A DNA stretch of 64,000 nucleotides from Variovorax sp. OAS795 (lineage in GTDB: Bacteria; Pseudomonadota; Gammaproteobacteria; Burkholderiales; Burkholderiaceae_C). The stretch is taken from contig NZ_JBEPOH010000001.1 in the NCBI RefSeq assembly GCF_040546685.1, forward strand, positions 496,001-560,000, in the 5' to 3' direction. Every line of letters begins with the position of its first letter. Position 1 is the first letter of the stretch. Shown one piece after another: positions 28,102 through 37,181 of the stretch. The notes below the pieces were generated by a model, which did not search any database, was not told the DNA's origin, and was given only the letters and a program-made list of their open reading frames with translations. Made by a program: the position numbers and the translations under genes.

Positions 28102-29277
28102 ATGAACCGCAACCTCTGGCTGCTCGCCATCTGCCAGGGCCTGTTCCTGACCAACAACGTCACCTTCATCGCCATCAACGGGCTGGTGGGCCTGGGCATT
28201 GCGCCGCAAGGCTGGATGGCCACGCTGCCGGTCATGGGCTACGTGGTGGGCGGTGCGCTCACCACCGGGCTGGTGGCGCGCACGCAGCAGCGCTTCGGGC
28301 GCCGCGGATCGTTCCAGATCGGCCTGGCCGTCGGGTTCGGATCGGCCTTGCTGTGCGCCTTCGCCGCGATCTCGAAGAACTTCTGGCTGCTTTGCTTCGC
28401 CACGGTGGTGGCGGGCTACTACAACGCCAATGCCGGGCTCTACCGCTTTGCGGCCGCCGAGCTTGCGGCGCCGGCCTGGCGCGAGAAGGCGGTGTCGCTG
28501 GTGATGGCCGGCGGGCTGATCGGCGCGGTGGCCGGGCCGAACCTGGCGGCCGCCACGCGCGAAGTGTTCGCGGTGCCGTTCGCGGGCGCCTACATCGCAC
28601 TGGCGGCAGTGGCGCTGCTGTCGATGGGCGTGATGCGCTTCATCGAATTTCCCGCCACGCTGACCCGCCAGCAGGCGCTGGGCGGACGGCCGCTGTCCGA
28701 AATCATGCGCCAGCCGGTCTTCATCGTGGCGGCCGCGGCGGGCGCGCTGGGCTTTGGCGTGATGAACCTGCTGATGGCGGCCACGCCGATCGCCATGCAG
28801 ATCTGCAGCCTGCCGTTCTCGGACGCCGCGCTGGTGCTCGAATGGCATGTGATCGGCATGTTCGCACCGGGCTTTTTCACTGGCCACCTGATCCGCCGCT
28901 TCGGCGCGCTGCCGGTGATGGGCGTCGGGCTCGCGCTCAACTTCTGCTGCATCGCGGTGGCGCTGTCGGGCGTGGAACTGCAGCACTTTCTGGTGGCGCT
29001 GTTCCTCCTGGGCGTGGGCTGGAATTTCCTGTTCACCGGCAGCACCACGCTCTCGCTCACGGCCTACACGGCGGAGGAGCGCGATCGCGCGCAGGGGGCC
29101 CTGAATTTCTGCGTGTTCGCGACGGTGGCGTTGACCTCGTTCGCCTCGGGCGTCCTGGTGACGACCCAGGGCTGGCAGCTGCTGAACTACGGCTCGCTGG
29201 TGCCGGTGGTGCTGCTGGGCGCGGCGCTGCTTTGGCTCGCGCAGACGCGGCGCCGCGAGGCGGCCGCCAACGCCTGA
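28102..29277 (+). CDS. MFS transporter
   Basis: 391 aa inner-membrane permease with about 12 hydrophobic helices. The loop after helix 2 reads RTQQRFGRRGSFQIG, a variant of the MFS signature, and GLIGAVAGPNLAA lies in helix 5. The N-terminus lacks a signal peptide, as expected. No adjacent regulator or enzyme suggests a substrate. Its 3' end meets the alpha/beta hydrolase gene head-on after only 8 bases. Confidence 0.88.
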   Translation: MNRNLWLLAICQGLFLTNNVTFIAINGLVGLGIAPQGWMATLPVMGYVVGGALTTGLVARTQQRFGRRGSFQIGLAVGFGSALLCAFAAISKNFWLLCFATVVAGYYNANAGLYRFAAAELAAPAWREKAVSLVMAGGLIGAVAGPNLAAATREVFAVPFAGAYIALAAVALLSMGVMRFIEFPATLTRQQALGGRPLSEIMRQPVFIVAAAAGALGFGVMNLLMAATPIAMQICSLPFSDAALVLEWHVIGMFAPGFFTGHLIRRFGALPVMGVGLALNFCCIAVALSGVELQHFLVALFLLGVGWNFLFTGSTTLSLTAYTAEERDRAQGALNFCVFATVALTSFASGVLVTTQGWQLLNYGSLVPVVLLGAALLWLAQTRRREAAANA

Positions 29278-29285
29278 GGGGCGGT

Positions 29286-30149
29286 TCAGCCCGGCGGAAA
29301 GCGCTTGTCGAGCCAGCGCTGCAATGTGGCGAACACCGTCCCGGCCTCCAGCTCATTGAATATCTCGTGGTACAGGGCTTCGAAGCAATGCGCTTCGACC
29401 TTGCCGGTGGCTGCGGCCGCCGCGGCAAAGTCGCGGCTGGCGGCCGGCCGCACGAGATGGTCGTCGCCCGCATAGATCAACAACGTGGGCACTGGCCAGC
29501 GCGCTGCGGCTTGCTGCACCGTGCGCCCTTCGTGCGCGAGAAAGCGCGCGAGCCGCCCGCCGATGCGGTCGTGCGTGAGCGGATCGTCCCGGTAGGCCCG
29601 CACGACGGCAGGGTCATGCGAAAGACAGTTGTCGTCCAGCCCGTTGCCGACCCGCAGGTTGGGCGCAAGGCGCGGCAACACCGCGAGCAGCACCTTCTGG
29701 AATCCGTTCAGGCCCGGATCGAGCCCCGGCGACGAGAGCACCAGCGCATCGACCGGCCGCACGCCGCGCGCCACCAGGCTGGCAGCGACCAGCCCGCCCA
29801 GGCTGTGGCCCAGCAGCACCAGCGGCACGCCGGGGTTCTCGCAGCGCGCGTCGTCGATCACCAGCGCGAGGTCGTCGACCAGGCGCAGTTCAGTGGGCAG
29901 GCCGCCCCGGGCGCCGGACGATTCGCCGTGGCCGTGGTGGTCGTGCGCCCACACCGCGAAGCCCCAATCCTGCAGGCGCTTCGCCAGTGCGTCATAGCGG
30001 CCGGCGTGCTCCCCCAGGCCATGGACCAGCACCACCACGGCGCGCACGGGGCCGCTGGCGGAGAAGCGGCGCAGCGACAGCGTCTCGCCGTCGGGCGTGG
30101 ACAGCAAAGCGCGCTGCAGCGACCGCGGCTCCGGCGCGGCGCCGGTCAA
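29286..30149 (-). CDS. Alpha/beta hydrolase, monoacylglycerol lipase type
   Basis: 287 aa. Typical serine hydrolase of the lysophospholipase/monoglyceride lipase group: VVLVHGLGEHAGRYDALAKRL (oxyanion region), WAHDHHGHGESSG, the nucleophile elbow GHSLGG, and the catalytic Asp and His in LIYAGDDHLV and EALYHEIFNE. No signal peptide. Translation most likely starts at the TTG at 30149, which overlaps the stop of the M20 peptidase gene (TTGA), giving coupled translation; no ATG exists in the frame at a sensible place. Confidence 0.88.
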   Translation of the reverse strand: MTGAAPEPRSLQRALLSTPDGETLSLRRFSASGPVRAVVVLVHGLGEHAGRYDALAKRLQDWGFAVWAHDHHGHGESSGARGGLPTELRLVDDLALVIDDARCENPGVPLVLLGHSLGGLVAASLVARGVRPVDALVLSSPGLDPGLNGFQKVLLAVLPRLAPNLRVGNGLDDNCLSHDPAVVRAYRDDPLTHDRIGGRLARFLAHEGRTVQQAAARWPVPTLLIYAGDDHLVRPAASRDFAAAAAATGKVEAHCFEALYHEIFNELEAGTVFATLQRWLDKRFPPG

Positions 30150-31657
30150 GCGGCGACCGGCTCCGCGGCCACGGCGCGATGCGCAGCCGGCAAGGCCGCG
30201 ATCACTTCGGCCACCGCGGCCGTGAGCTTCTTGGCATAGGGCACATGCAGGAACTCGTTGGGCCCGTGCGCATTGCTCTTGGGGCCGAGCACGCCGCAGA
30301 CCATCATCTGCGCCTTCGGGAAGCCGGCGCTCAGCATGTTCATCAGCGGGATGGTGCCGCCCTGGCCGATGTAGCCGCAGGAGGCGCCGAAGTGCGCCTG
30401 CGACGCCTTGTTGAGCGCTTCCTCGAACCACGGCGTGATCGCGGGCGCGTTCCAGCCGGTGGCGCCGCCGCCGCTCTCGAAAGTCACGCGCGCCTGGTAG
30501 GGCGCGTTGTCCTCGAGCAGCGCCTTCAGCTTCTGCACCGCCTCGGCCGCATCGACCAGCGGCGGCAGGCGCAGCGACAGCTTGAACGCGGTGTAGGGAC
30601 GCAGCACGTTGCCCGCGTCCTTCAGCGCCGGAAAGCCCTCTGCGCCGGTGACCGACAGCGTGGGCTTCCAGGTGCGATTCAGCAGCGCTTCCACCGGATC
30701 CGTGGTGGTCGGGAGCGCGAACATGGTCGAGCCGCCGCAGTCGTAGTGCGCCCACGGGAAGCGCTTGTAGACCTCTTCGCCCAGGATTGCTGCGGTGGCC
30801 TTGGCCTGCGCCAGCCGGTCGGCCGGAACTTCGCAGTGGAAGCTCGCGGGCAGCAGGCGGCCGGTGGCGCTGTCCTCGAGCCGGTCGAGCACCTGCCGCA
30901 TGATGCGGAAGCTCGAAGGCACCAGGCCCGACGCGTCGCCGGAGTGGATGCCTTCGGTCAGCACCTCGACCTTCAGCGTGCCGCTGGCCATGCCGCGCAG
31001 CGATGTGGTGAGCCACAGCTGGTCGTAGTTGCCGGCGCCGGAGTCCAGGCAGATCACCAGTTCGACGTTGCCCAGCCGCGGGCGCAGCGCATCGACATAC
31101 GGGAGCAGGTCGTAGGAGCCGCTTTCCTCGCAGGTCTCGATGAGCCCGACGATGCGCGGGTGCGCCGCGCCCTGGCTCTTCAGCGCCTGCAGCGCGGCGA
31201 CGCTGGCGTAGACCGCGTAGCCGTCGTCGGCACCGCCGCGGCCGTACAGGAGGCCGTTCTCGTACTTGGGCGTCCAGGGGCCGAGGTCGTTGCGCCAGCC
31301 GGTGAATTCGGGCTGCTTGTCGAGGTGGCCGTACATCAGCACCGTCTCGCCCATGTCGGTGCCGGTGGAGGGCACTTCGAAGAACAGCACCGGCGTGCGG
31401 CCTTCCAGGCGCACGATCTCCAGCTTCAGCCCCTCGACCTTCTGCGCCTCGACCCAGGCGGCCGCATTGCGCAGCACGGTTTCCAGGTAGCCGTTGGCCG
31501 ACCAGTCCTTGTCGAAACCGGGCGACTTGGCGGGGATGGCGATGTAGTCGGTCAGCTGCCTGACGATGTCGCCGTCCCAACGGGCGCTGACGTCGGACAG
31601 GGCGCGCTCGGCGTCGAGCGTTGCGGCGGGCATTTCGCGGTGCAGGGGGGCGTTCAT
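30146..31657 (-). CDS. M20-family dipeptidase/peptidase
   Basis: 503 aa cytoplasmic metallopeptidase. Motifs: LMYGHLDKQPEFTGW (first zinc His and catalytic Asp), GRGGADDGYA (bridging Asp), IETCEESGS (catalytic Glu pair), and a late His in NAHGPNEFLHVP. A dimerisation lid lies between about residues 220 and 400. The ATG at 31657 has GGAGAA seven bases upstream; longer open frames upstream are non-coding. Forms an operon with the downstream hydrolase through overlapping stop and start. Exact substrate unknown, probably small peptides. Confidence 0.9.
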   Translation of the reverse strand: MNAPLHREMPAATLDAERALSDVSARWDGDIVRQLTDYIAIPAKSPGFDKDWSANGYLETVLRNAAAWVEAQKVEGLKLEIVRLEGRTPVLFFEVPSTGTDMGETVLMYGHLDKQPEFTGWRNDLGPWTPKYENGLLYGRGGADDGYAVYASVAALQALKSQGAAHPRIVGLIETCEESGSYDLLPYVDALRPRLGNVELVICLDSGAGNYDQLWLTTSLRGMASGTLKVEVLTEGIHSGDASGLVPSSFRIMRQVLDRLEDSATGRLLPASFHCEVPADRLAQAKATAAILGEEVYKRFPWAHYDCGGSTMFALPTTTDPVEALLNRTWKPTLSVTGAEGFPALKDAGNVLRPYTAFKLSLRLPPLVDAAEAVQKLKALLEDNAPYQARVTFESGGGATGWNAPAITPWFEEALNKASQAHFGASCGYIGQGGTIPLMNMLSAGFPKAQMMVCGVLGPKSNAHGPNEFLHVPYAKKLTAAVAEVIAALPAAHRAVAAEPVAA

Positions 31658-31747
31658 CGGGGGTTCTCCGCGGGTGACGAAAGATCGCATTTTGCGCCTG
31701 CGCGCGACCCCGCGTAGAGTGCGGGCGATCTCAACCCGGAGCGCAAT

Positions 31748-32545
31748 GTGAGCAAGGCAGCATCGACTCGGACCAGGACGGATATCAAGGTGGGCATCGG
31801 CGGCTGGACCTACGAGCCCTGGCGCGACAACTTCTATCCCAAGGGGCTCGCGCAGGCCAAGGAACTGCGCTATGCGAGCCGCAAGGTGAGCGCCATCGAG
31901 ATCAACGGCACCTACTACAGCACCTTCAAGCCCGAGACCTTCCGCAAATGGCACGACGAGGTGCCCGACGACTTCGTGTTCTCGATGAAGGCGTCGCGCT
32001 TCGCCACCAACCGCAAGCTGCTGGCCACCGCCGGAGACTCGATCAAGCGCTTCATCGAGAGCGGCGTGGTGGAGCTGGGCGACAAGCTCGGGCCGATCGT
32101 CTGGCAGTTCATGCCCACCAAGCAGTTCGACCCCGAGGACTTCGAGGCCTTCCTGCAGCTGCTGCCGAAGAAGGAGGGCAGCCGCGCGCTGCGGCACGTC
32201 ATGGACGTCCGGCACGAGAGCTTCATCACGCCCGCGTACCGGGCGCTCGCGAAAAAATACAAGGTGTCGACCGTGTTCACCGACGCCGACAAGTTTCCCT
32301 CGTTCGAGGAGCCCGAAGGCGACTTCGCCTATGCGCGGCTCATGATGGCCGACGCCAAGCTCAAGACCGGCTATGCACCGAAGGCGCTCGACAGCTGGGC
32401 CGAACGCGCGCAGCAATGGGCAGGCTCGCCCAAGAAGCGCCAGGTGTTCGTCTACTTCATCAATGGCGCCAAAGAAAAAGCACCGGCCGCGGCCGGTGCC
32501 TTGCTGGAGCGCCTGGGTTGGGAGCCGCCCGAAGAGGCGGCCTGA
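31748..32545 (+). CDS. DUF72 family protein
   Basis: 265 aa, TIM-barrel-like DUF72 protein. Signature stretches: KVGIGGWTYEPWRDNFYPKG, INGTYYSTFKPETFRKWHDEVP, FSMKASRF, and RHVMDVRHESF. Start is a GTG at 31748 with GGAG seven bases upstream; an overlapping ATG is followed at once by a stop. Biochemical function of the family is not established. Divergent from the M20 peptidase across 90 bases and convergent with the bactofilin gene. Confidence 0.88.
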   Translation: MSKAASTRTRTDIKVGIGGWTYEPWRDNFYPKGLAQAKELRYASRKVSAIEINGTYYSTFKPETFRKWHDEVPDDFVFSMKASRFATNRKLLATAGDSIKRFIESGVVELGDKLGPIVWQFMPTKQFDPEDFEAFLQLLPKKEGSRALRHVMDVRHESFITPAYRALAKKYKVSTVFTDADKFPSFEEPEGDFAYARLMMADAKLKTGYAPKALDSWAERAQQWAGSPKKRQVFVYFINGAKEKAPAAAGALLERLGWEPPEEAA

Positions 32546-32563
32546 GCCGGGAAAGCCCGCCGG

Positions 32564-33079
32564 TCAGGCTGCGGCTTGCAGCGACGTCTTCGCGCCGAAG
32601 CTGATTTCGCCTGACAACTGGCCGCCTTCCTCGATCACGATCTTGCCGTAGCGGATCTTGCCGGTGACCTTGCCGGTCGAATGAATCACGAGCTTTTCGC
32701 GCACGGTGAGGTTGCCGTCGAACACGCCGCGGATTTCGGCGATGTCGATTTCGGCCGAGCCCTTGAATTCGCCCTGTTCGGCGATCTGCATCAGGCGCGA
32801 ATCCATGGTCGCCTCGACGAGGCCTTCGACCACGAGCGTGTCGCAGTCGGTGATCTCGACGCCCTTGAGCTTGATGTTGGGGCCGACGGTGAGCTTGCTG
32901 CCGCCTTCCTTGGCGGGTGCGCTGGCCGGGGCCAGGCCGCCTTGCTGGGCGCCCAGTGACGACGGATTGACGGGCGAACCCGAGAGATTGGTCCCCGAGC
33001 CCACCAGCGGTGCGGGGCGAGAGGTCAGCGAGTCGGTGTCACGATCACGCTTGCCGAAAAAGGGGGACTGTGTAGCCAA
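32564..33079 (-). CDS. Bactofilin
   Basis: About 171 aa. A disordered Ser/Pro-rich N-terminus is followed by the bactofilin beta-helix (about residues 65-165: GVEITDCDTLVVEGLVEA, GSAEIDIAEIRGVFDGNLTV, HSTGKVTGKIRYGKIVIEEGGQLSGEI). Bactofilins polymerise without nucleotide and act as membrane-associated scaffolds for cell shape or polarity. The best start is a TTG at 33079, with GAGGAG seven bases upstream; the in-frame ATG at 33133 lacks a ribosome-binding site. The usual M23 peptidase partner is not next door. Confidence 0.9.
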   Translation of the reverse strand: MATQSPFFGKRDRDTDSLTSRPAPLVGSGTNLSGSPVNPSSLGAQQGGLAPASAPAKEGGSKLTVGPNIKLKGVEITDCDTLVVEGLVEATMDSRLMQIAEQGEFKGSAEIDIAEIRGVFDGNLTVREKLVIHSTGKVTGKIRYGKIVIEEGGQLSGEISFGAKTSLQAAA

Positions 33080-33215
33080 TGGGGAGCTCCTCGACAAAGG
33101 GGCTATCGTAAGAACCCCCTTGCGAACTGCCACACTTCATTGCGCAAGATTGGTAACTGAATAAATCGCACCGCCGCCCGACAATGGCGCTTTCCAGTGC
33201 CTGCGGCCTCGCAAG

Positions 33216-34139
33216 ATGACACGCTCGAACACCGCCCCTGCTGCCCGGACCCTTGCCATTTCCTCGACCATCGATGCGCGCTTCGACAAGCCGGCGAGCG
33301 GCTGGCGGCGCAGCCTGTTCACGGTCATCTTCGAGGCGGACACGCGCGCGGGCCTGATGTTCGACCTGGCGTTGATCGCGGTGATCGTGACCAGCGTGCT
33401 GGTGGTGATCCTCGACAGCGTGCAGTCGATCCGCGAGCAATGGCGGCCCCTGTTCAACGTGCTCGAATGGGTGTTCACCATCCTGTTCACGCTCGAATAC
33501 ATTGCGCGGCTCGCCTGCGTGAACAAGCCGCTGCGCTATGCGCTGAGCTTCTACGGCGTGATCGACCTTCTGGCATTGCTGCCGACATTCCTGGTGGCGT
33601 TCGCGCCCGAGCTCGCCTACCTGATCGACGTGCGCATTCTCCGGCTGCTGCGCGTGTTCCGCATCTTCAAGCTGTCGCGCTACTCGGTGGAGTATCGCGC
33701 GCTGGTTTCCGCCGTTGCCGCGAGCCGCAGGAAGATCACGGTGTTCGTGGGCTTCGTGATGCTCGTGGTGCTGGTGATGGGCACGCTGATGTACGTGGTG
33801 GAAGGCCCGGTGCACGGCTTCACCAGCATTCCCGTGGCCATCTACTGGGCCATCTCGACCATGGCCACGGTGGGCTTCGGCGATCTGGTGCCAAAGACGG
33901 ACCTCGGCCGGGCCATCGCTTCCGTGATGATGCTGCTGGGCTGGGGCGTGCTGGCTGTGCCGACGGGCATCGTCACCGCCGAGATGGCACGGCGCGGTCC
34001 CGACGACGATGTGGCACTGGCGATCGCGCCGCGCGGCGTGCTGGCGATGACGCCCACGCCAGCAGCGGTGCCCGCGCGCCGGCTTACACCTGCAGCCAGG
34101 CGGCGCGCCCTTGCGCAGCATCGTCGAGGCGGGCGATGA
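33216..34139 (+). CDS. Voltage-gated-like potassium channel / ion transporter
   Basis: 307 aa with six membrane segments and a pore loop carrying the K+ selectivity filter TVGFGD (about residue 218). The charged helix ILRLLRVFRIFKLSRYS resembles an S4 voltage sensor. A basic C-terminal tail follows. The last 56 bases overlap the 3' end of the convergent YigZ gene at 34084, which is unusual but leaves both reading frames intact. Role: potassium flux or membrane potential. Confidence 0.88.
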   Translation: MTRSNTAPAARTLAISSTIDARFDKPASGWRRSLFTVIFEADTRAGLMFDLALIAVIVTSVLVVILDSVQSIREQWRPLFNVLEWVFTILFTLEYIARLACVNKPLRYALSFYGVIDLLALLPTFLVAFAPELAYLIDVRILRLLRVFRIFKLSRYSVEYRALVSAVAASRRKITVFVGFVMLVVLVMGTLMYVVEGPVHGFTSIPVAIYWAISTMATVGFGDLVPKTDLGRAIASVMMLLGWGVLAVPTGIVTAEMARRGPDDDVALAIAPRGVLAMTPTPAAVPARRLTPAARRRALAQHRRGGR

Positions 34140-34674
34140 AGGCGGCGGCGTCGGGCTCGGGCAACGTGAGGGTGAAGTGCACCGCATCGCCATGCCGCAC
34201 CTCGACGAGCGCGGCCCCTGCCACGGCCGCGATCTCGCGCCGCACCAGCCCCTCGAGCGCATAGGGCACCGCGCATTGCAGCAGCCGCTGGCGCACGAGC
34301 GGAACCAGCGTGGCGCCCAGGCAGGCCTGCGCCACGGCGTCGGTGTAGGCCCGCACCAGCCCGCCCGCACCCAGCTTGATGCCGCCGAAATACCGCACCA
34401 CCGTTGCGAGCACGCCTTCGAGCTGCTGGTGCCGCAGCACCTCGAGCATCGGGCGCCCGGCAGTGCCGCCGGGCTCGCCGTCGTCGTTGGCGGCCGATTG
34501 GCCGCCCGCCATGAGCGCCCAGCAGACATGCGCGGCGGCCGGGTGTTCGTTGCGCAGCGACGCGACGACCGCCAGTGCCGCGGCCCGGTCGGCCACCGGC
34601 TGCACGCAGCCGATGAAGCGGCTTTTCCTGATCAGCAACTCGCTGTGCGCGGGCTGCAAAAGCGTGAAGCTCAT
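34084..34674 (-). CDS. yigZ: YigZ/IMPACT family protein
   Basis: 196 aa. N-terminal IMPACT/UPF0029 domain with the signature DDGEPGGTAGRPMLEVL and VVRYFGGIKLGAGGLVRAY, then a ferredoxin-like C-terminal domain. The bacterial protein is of uncertain function. ATG at 34674 matches family N-termini (SFTLLQPAHSELLIRKSRFIGC). It lies 34 bases downstream of metW on the same strand, and its 3' end overlaps the potassium channel gene. Confidence 0.9.
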   Translation of the reverse strand: MSFTLLQPAHSELLIRKSRFIGCVQPVADRAAALAVVASLRNEHPAAAHVCWALMAGGQSAANDDGEPGGTAGRPMLEVLRHQQLEGVLATVVRYFGGIKLGAGGLVRAYTDAVAQACLGATLVPLVRQRLLQCAVPYALEGLVRREIAAVAGAALVEVRHGDAVHFTLTLPEPDAAAFIARLDDAAQGRAAWLQV

Positions 34675-34708
34675 GGAGCGGCCGTCGTCAGTGCCGACGC
34701 GGAACCGC

Positions 34709-35296
34709 TCAGCGCTCCCGCTCGAACTTGAACACTGCCGTCCCGGCGCGCGCGTTGGGCAGCCAGCGCACGCCGCGGCCTTCCTGCACGCCGAAGGCAT
34801 CGAGCACGCGCAGGCTGTTCTTTTGCGCCAGCACCTCGAAGTCCTTGAAGGTGCCGACCCGGATGTTCGGCGTGTCGTACCACTGGTAGGGCAGGCGGCG
34901 CGTCACCGGCATGCGGCCGCGCGCAATGCTGATGCGGTTCGGCCAATGCGCGAAGTTGGGAAAGGCGACGATGCCGATGCGCCCCACGCGCGCCGTTTCG
35001 CGCAGCATGATCTCGGCGTTGCGCAGGTGCTGCAGCGTGTCGATCTGCAGCACCACGTCGAAGGTGGCGTCGTCGAACACCGCCAGGCCCTCGTCGAGGT
35101 TCAGCTGGATCACGTCGACGCCGCGGCGGATGCACTGCAGCACGTTGCCATCGGCGATCTCGACGCCGTAGCCGGTGCAGCCGCGTTCGCGCTGCAGCAG
35201 GTCGAGCATGGCGCCGTCGCCGCAGCCCAGGTCGAGCACGCGCGAGCCTTCGGGCACCAGGTTGGCGATCAGGCGCTGGGTTTCGATATCGCTCAT
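34709..35296 (-). CDS. metW: Methionine biosynthesis protein MetW
   Basis: 195 aa class I SAM-dependent methyltransferase fold ([15 protein letters not shown] at about residues 20-34). MetW is found beside metX in many alpha-, beta- and gammaproteobacteria and is required with it for homoserine acylation in several species. Its ATG overlaps the metX stop by four bases, so the two are translationally coupled. Confidence 0.95.
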   Translation of the reverse strand: MSDIETQRLIANLVPEGSRVLDLGCGDGAMLDLLQRERGCTGYGVEIADGNVLQCIRRGVDVIQLNLDEGLAVFDDATFDVVLQIDTLQHLRNAEIMLRETARVGRIGIVAFPNFAHWPNRISIARGRMPVTRRLPYQWYDTPNIRVGTFKDFEVLAQKNSLRVLDAFGVQEGRGVRWLPNARAGTAVFKFERER

Positions 35297-36471
35297 CGTG
35301 CGCTCCCTTCAGCCTGGATCTCGTGCGCCACCCGCTCGAAGTAGGACCGCACCACGCCCATGTAGCGCACGTCGTCGAGCAGGAAGGCATCGTGCCCGTG
35401 CGGAGCGTCGATCTCGGCGTAGCTCACGTTGCGGCGGTTGTCGAGCAGCGCCTTGACGAGTTCGCGGCTGCGCGCGGGCGAGAAGCGCCAGTCGGTCTTG
35501 AAACTCACGAGCAGGAACTTGGCCGTGGCCTCGGCGAGGGCCGCGCTGAGGTTGCCGCCATGGCCGCGCGCGGGGTCGAAATAATCGAGCGCGCGCGTGA
35601 TCAGCAGGTAGGTGTTGGCGTCGAAGTATTCGCTGAACTTGTCGCCCTGGTAGCGCAGGTAGCTTTCGATCTGGAACTCGACTTCCTGCGTCGAATAGCG
35701 GTAGTCCAGTCCGGCCGCCTCGCCCTCGACCGCGCTGCGCAGGATGCGTCCGAACTTCTCGTTCATGACGTCGTCGCTCAGGTAGGTGATGTGGCCGATC
35801 ATCCGCGCGATGCGCAGGCCCCGCTTGGGAATCACGCCGTGGTCGTAGAAATGGCCGCCATGAAAATCGGGGTCGGTGACGATGGCGCGGCGCGCGACTT
35901 CGTTGAAGGCGATGTTCTCGGCCGTGAGGTTGGGCGCGCTGGCCACCACCACGGCGTGGCGCACGCGGGCGGGATAGCGCAGCGTCCACGACAGCGCCTG
36001 CATGCCGCCCAGGCTGCCGCCCATCACGGCCGCGAGCGTGCGGATGCCGAGCGCGTCGAGCAGCGCGGCCTGCGCATCGACCCAGTCCTCCACCGTGACC
36101 ACCGGGAAATCGGCGCCGTAGACCCGGCCGGTGGCCGGGTTCACATGCATCGGCCCGGTCGAGCCGAAGCAGGAACCGAGGTTGTTCACGCCGATCACGA
36201 AGAAGCGGTCGGTGTCCACCGGCTTGCCCGGCCCGACCATGTTGTCCCACCAGCCTTCGGACCTGGGCTGCCCTTCGTAGGTGCCCGCGACATGGTGCGA
36301 GGCGTTGAGGGCGTGGCACACCAGCACCGCATTGCTGCGCCCGGCGTTCAGGGTGCCGTAGGTTTCGTAGGCCAGCGTGTAGCTGCCGAGCGACGCGCCG
36401 CTGCGCAGGGCCAGCGGGCCTGCGAACTGCATCGACTGCGGGGAGACGACCAATGGAGGTGACGACGACAT
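35293..36471 (-). CDS. metX: Homoserine O-acyltransferase MetX
   Basis: About 392 aa alpha/beta-hydrolase-fold enzyme that acylates homoserine as the first committed step to methionine. The nucleophile sits in [12 protein letters not shown] (about residue 160), the catalytic His in [22 protein letters not shown] is a family hallmark. Betaproteobacterial MetX proteins often use succinyl-CoA; sequence alone does not settle the donor here. The start is uncertain: ATG at 36471 is only six bases after the T-run of the leader terminator and has no Shine-Dalgarno, and a later ATG at 36432 is possible. A SAM-II-like riboswitch lies upstream. Confidence 0.95.
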   Translation of the reverse strand: MSSSPPLVVSPQSMQFAGPLALRSGASLGSYTLAYETYGTLNAGRSNAVLVCHALNASHHVAGTYEGQPRSEGWWDNMVGPGKPVDTDRFFVIGVNNLGSCFGSTGPMHVNPATGRVYGADFPVVTVEDWVDAQAALLDALGIRTLAAVMGGSLGGMQALSWTLRYPARVRHAVVVASAPNLTAENIAFNEVARRAIVTDPDFHGGHFYDHGVIPKRGLRIARMIGHITYLSDDVMNEKFGRILRSAVEGEAAGLDYRYSTQEVEFQIESYLRYQGDKFSEYFDANTYLLITRALDYFDPARGHGGNLSAALAEATAKFLLVSFKTDWRFSPARSRELVKALLDNRRNVSYAEIDAPHGHDAFLLDDVRYMGVVRSYFERVAHEIQAEGSAR

Positions 36472-36476
36472 CAATG

Positions 36477-36510
36477 AAAAAACCCGGCCTCGCCAAAAAC
36501 GAGCCGGGTT
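36477..36510 (-). terminator. Leader terminator of the metX riboswitch
   Basis: On the minus strand AACCCGGCTCG pairs with CGAG-G-CCGGGTT (11 bp with one bulge, loop TTTTTGG) and is followed by six T. It sits between the SAM-II-like aptamer and the metX start, placed to stop transcription into metX when the aptamer is bound. Confidence 0.8.
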
Positions 36511-36522
36511 GTCTCCAACTGA

Positions 36523-36574
36523 CTGTCTTTAGCTGAATTTATAAAGCGCCCGCAAGCTGTAGCAAATCGGCGCA
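36523..36574 (-). ncRNA. SAM-II-like riboswitch upstream of metX
   Basis: Read on the minus strand, the segment has P1 arms GCGCC and GGCGC enclosing GATTTG....GCTTGCG, followed by the A-rich TATAAATTC and AGCTAAAG. This order and spacing agree closely with the SAM-II (metA-motif) consensus GAUUU..UUGC..AUAAAU..AGCUAAA, a pseudoknot that binds S-adenosylmethionine. SAM-II aptamers usually precede metA, metX or metC, matching the gene here. High SAM should lower metX-metW expression, probably through the terminator immediately downstream. Not confirmed by a covariance model. Confidence 0.85.
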
Positions 36575-36580
36575 GGAGGC

Positions 36581-36586
36581 AGTATA
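36581..36586 (-). promoter_or_regulatory. -10 element of the metX leader
   Basis: TATACT on the minus strand, one base from TATAAT. It lies seven bases before the first base of the aptamer stem, placing the transcript start right at the riboswitch. The -35 region is not conserved. Confidence 0.55.
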
Positions 36587-36598
36587 TCGCCCGCCGGC

Positions 36599-37162
36599 CT
36601 ACCAGCCGACGATCATCACGATGCCGAGCACCAGGAAGATCGCGGCCGAGATGCCGTGCACGAGCTTGATCGGCACCCGCTTCACGATCCTGTCGCCGAA
36701 CCAGACCACGGGGGCGTTGGCCAGCATCATGCCGAGCGTGGTGCCGGCCACCACCCAGAGGTAGGCCTCGGTGAACCGCGCGGCCAGCATCACGGTCGCG
36801 ATCTGGGTCTTGTCGCCCATCTCGGCCAGGAAGAACGCGATGAGCGTGGTGCCGAAGACGCCGTAGTGCGAGGCGGCAGGCGCATCGTCCTCGTCGAGTT
36901 TGTCGGGAATCAGCATCCACGCGGCCATGGCGACGAATGAACCGCCCAGGATCCAGCGCAGGACCTCGGGGCCGAGCCAGTGGGTGATGTAGTTGCCGAC
37001 TGCGCCCGCCAGGGCGTGATTGACGATGGTGGCGGCGAAGATGCCGAGCACGATCGGCCAGGGTCTTCTGAAACGCGCGGCCAGCAAGAGGGCCAGCAAT
37101 TGGGTCTTGTCGCCCATTTCGGCGAGCGCGACCACCCCGGTTGCAACGAGAAAAGCTTCCAT
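36599..37162 (-). CDS. TMEM165/GDT1 (UPF0016) family cation exporter, probably Mn2+
   Basis: 187 aa inner-membrane protein with about six helices and two inverted repeats, each with the family signature E-x-G-D-K-T (ALAEMGDKTQLL and FLAEMGDKTQIA). Bacterial members export manganese. That role is strongly supported by the yybP-ykoY riboswitch in its leader, which senses Mn2+. The ATG at 37162 is far more plausible than the upstream open frame, which runs through the riboswitch. AAGGAA lies 12 bases before the start and may be masked by a leader hairpin. Confidence 0.92.
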   Translation of the reverse strand: MEAFLVATGVVALAEMGDKTQLLALLLAARFRRPWPIVLGIFAATIVNHALAGAVGNYITHWLGPEVLRWILGGSFVAMAAWMLIPDKLDEDDAPAASHYGVFGTTLIAFFLAEMGDKTQIATVMLAARFTEAYLWVVAGTTLGMMLANAPVVWFGDRIVKRVPIKLVHGISAAIFLVLGIVMIVGW

Positions 37163-37181
37163 GAGAAAGAGAGGTTCCTTG

